Positions 52,694-53,705 of a DNA stretch of 53,705 bases are shown in pieces. The notes beneath the pieces were generated by a model. The model was not told the origin of the DNA. It made no database searches and worked only from the letters and a program-made list of their open reading frames with translations. Each line of letters opens with the position of its first letter. Position 1 is the stretch's first letter. A program made the position numbers and the translations under genes. The stretch covers positions 1 through 53,705 of the IMG/VR virus record IMGVR_UViG_3300032116_014300. One strand, 5' to 3'. The stretch is from a virus.

Positions 52694-53584
52694 ATGACTA
52701 CACCTGAGCAAAAAGAACGTTATAAACTAAAAGCACGAGAAAAAAGAGCAAAATTACGTAAACAAACCGATTCTGATATAACTTGTAGACTATGTAATTT
52801 ATCAATAAATCCGAAAGGGATGTCTATACATGTGAAAAATGTACATACGTTAGAATTTACCGTATATTTAGATCAATATCTATCCGATTTTTCTGCGCTT
52901 GGTTGGATACAATGTTCCGTATGTAAAAAAATTACCAAAGGTACAACTTGTTCAAGAAAGTGCATGGGCGTATTATACAAAGAAACTTATAGTGGACGAG
53001 AACCGTGGAATAAAAATTTAACTAAAGAAACCAACGAAAGTTTACGACAAATGGGCCAATCCATAAGTAAACGCAACACAGGTAACCCAAAAATAATGGG
53101 AACAAACAATCCAGCCAAACGAACGGAAGTTCGTGAAAAAATTTCAAAAACACGAATAGAACGTGGTGTTGCAAAAGGTCACAACAATCCCATGTTCGGA
53201 AAAGCGCACACCGAAGAAGCATTGAGAAAAATTTTTGATAAACGTTCCATGACTAGACCGGAACAGCAACTCAAAGAAATTTTAGAAGAATTGCATATTA
53301 CTTATAAATCACAATTTTTTATTAACACGGGTGACCGCACTTTTTCGTACGACTTCTACCTACCAGATCATAATATTATCATTGAGGTTGATGGGGATTA
53401 TTGGCATGGCGGACCAGGAGTATCAAAATATTGGCATGGCGTAGAAGTCACCAAAGAAACGGATATTCTGAAAGATAGTGTTGCTCAAGAACGTGGATAT
53501 ACTATAATTCGTTTATGGGAAAGTCAACTAAATACTGACAAAAAACTAATTATTGATATACTTCAATCCGTACTACACACATGA
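52694..53584 (+). CDS. Homing endonuclease with NUMOD3 and Vsr/EDxHD-like nuclease domain (296 aa)
   Basis: A free-standing mobile endonuclease. An N-terminal C2H2-like finger (ITCRLCNLS to HVKNVHT, about 29-52), a second Cys cluster (CSVCKKITKGTTCSRKC), NUMOD3-type DNA-binding motifs (NPAKRTEVREKISKTR; NNPMFGKAHTEEALRKI), and a C-terminal nuclease domain with YDFYLPDHNIIIEVDGDYWH and GYTIIRLWE, as in very-short-patch-repair/DUF559 nucleases. It is inserted between structural genes, and its stop overlaps the next start by ATGA. Confidence 0.85.
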   Translation: MTTPEQKERYKLKAREKRAKLRKQTDSDITCRLCNLSINPKGMSIHVKNVHTLEFTVYLDQYLSDFSALGWIQCSVCKKITKGTTCSRKCMGVLYKETYSGREPWNKNLTKETNESLRQMGQSISKRNTGNPKIMGTNNPAKRTEVREKISKTRIERGVAKGHNNPMFGKAHTEEALRKIFDKRSMTRPEQQLKEILEELHITYKSQFFINTGDRTFSYDFYLPDHNIIIEVDGDYWHGGPGVSKYWHGVEVTKETDILKDSVAQERGYTIIRLWESQLNTDKKLIIDILQSVLHT

Positions 53585-53705
53585 AAACATTTGGTACACT
53601 TGACGCAAAAGATTACAACGTAGAAGAAATGTATACATCTGCGCCTATGTCGTGGGAGTTAGTTTCTTCTTCAAACGGTGTTCAAGTAACTTCCCCCGCC
53701 GATTT
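53581..53705 (+). CDS. Truncated gene at window edge, likely structural
   Basis: Starts MKTFGTLDAKDYNVEEMYTS, with the ATG overlapping the homing endonuclease stop. Only about 41 codons lie in the window. Its position in the tail module suggests a structural protein; function unknown. Confidence 0.6.
   Translation, partial: MKTFGTLDAKDYNVEEMYTSAPMSWELVSSSNGVQVTSPAD

Overview
This window is part of a large tailed-phage genome with a contractile, T4-like tail, probably infecting a Gram-negative bacterium. The evidence is a run of T4-type baseplate genes (gp5-like spike, gp25-like and gp6-like wedge proteins), two gp55-like late sigma factors, a DsbA-like protein, about 26 tRNA genes, a tmRNA, free-standing homing endonucleases and dense, overlapping genes. 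Host clues are a PEP-CTERM protein, a DUF1289-type Cys protein and a GH19/holin lysis set. These are suggestive only, and the host cannot be named from the sequence.

Layout. Nearly everything from 1 to 22.5 kb is read on the minus strand. It starts with small GC-rich ORFs (1-1.4 kb), a gp55-like sigma paralog, and an overlapping PD-(D/E)XK-like nuclease plus N4/N6 DNA methyltransferase. A metabolic and envelope block (PEP-CTERM protein, SemiSWEET-like protein, acyl-CoA thioesterase, flavodoxin-fold quinone reductase) lies between tRNA groups. The main tRNA array (7.36-10.06 kb) is interrupted by a SET-domain gene and an HNH endonuclease. Next come a MoxR-type AAA+ ATPase with a metalloprotease-VWA partner, more tRNAs, and a lysis cassette (GH19 endolysin, L,D-transpeptidase-like enzyme, secreted nuclease, holin and spanin candidates). 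Small accessory genes follow, including a metallophosphoesterase, a SprT-like protease and an A1S_2505-type protein.

At about 22.55 kb divergent promoters switch transcription to the plus strand. Small membrane proteins come first, then a GreA-like factor, the tmRNA, zinc-ribbon and HNH proteins, an HD phosphohydrolase, Hsp20, UvsE, a glycosyltransferase, an IMPDH-like enzyme and a membrane-anchored lysozyme-like protein. The second gp55-like sigma factor comes next, followed from 34.9 kb to the end by the baseplate and tail module. That module holds a 937-residue Cys- and Gly-Thr-repeat protein, a 1566-residue tail protein with a LamG-like region, and a homing endonuclease inserted just before the last, truncated gene.

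Regulation. At least 13 sigma70-type promoters share TTGAC(A/T/G), a spacer usually of 17 bp, and a -10 often preceded by AGGT. A different motif, TATTTAT, lies about 27-37 bases before several late or virion genes and may be the gp55-dependent late promoter. The phage appears to take over transcription (two sigma factors, DsbA-like, GreA-like) and translation (near-complete tRNA set lacking only Phe, plus tmRNA), and it carries several auxiliary metabolic genes.
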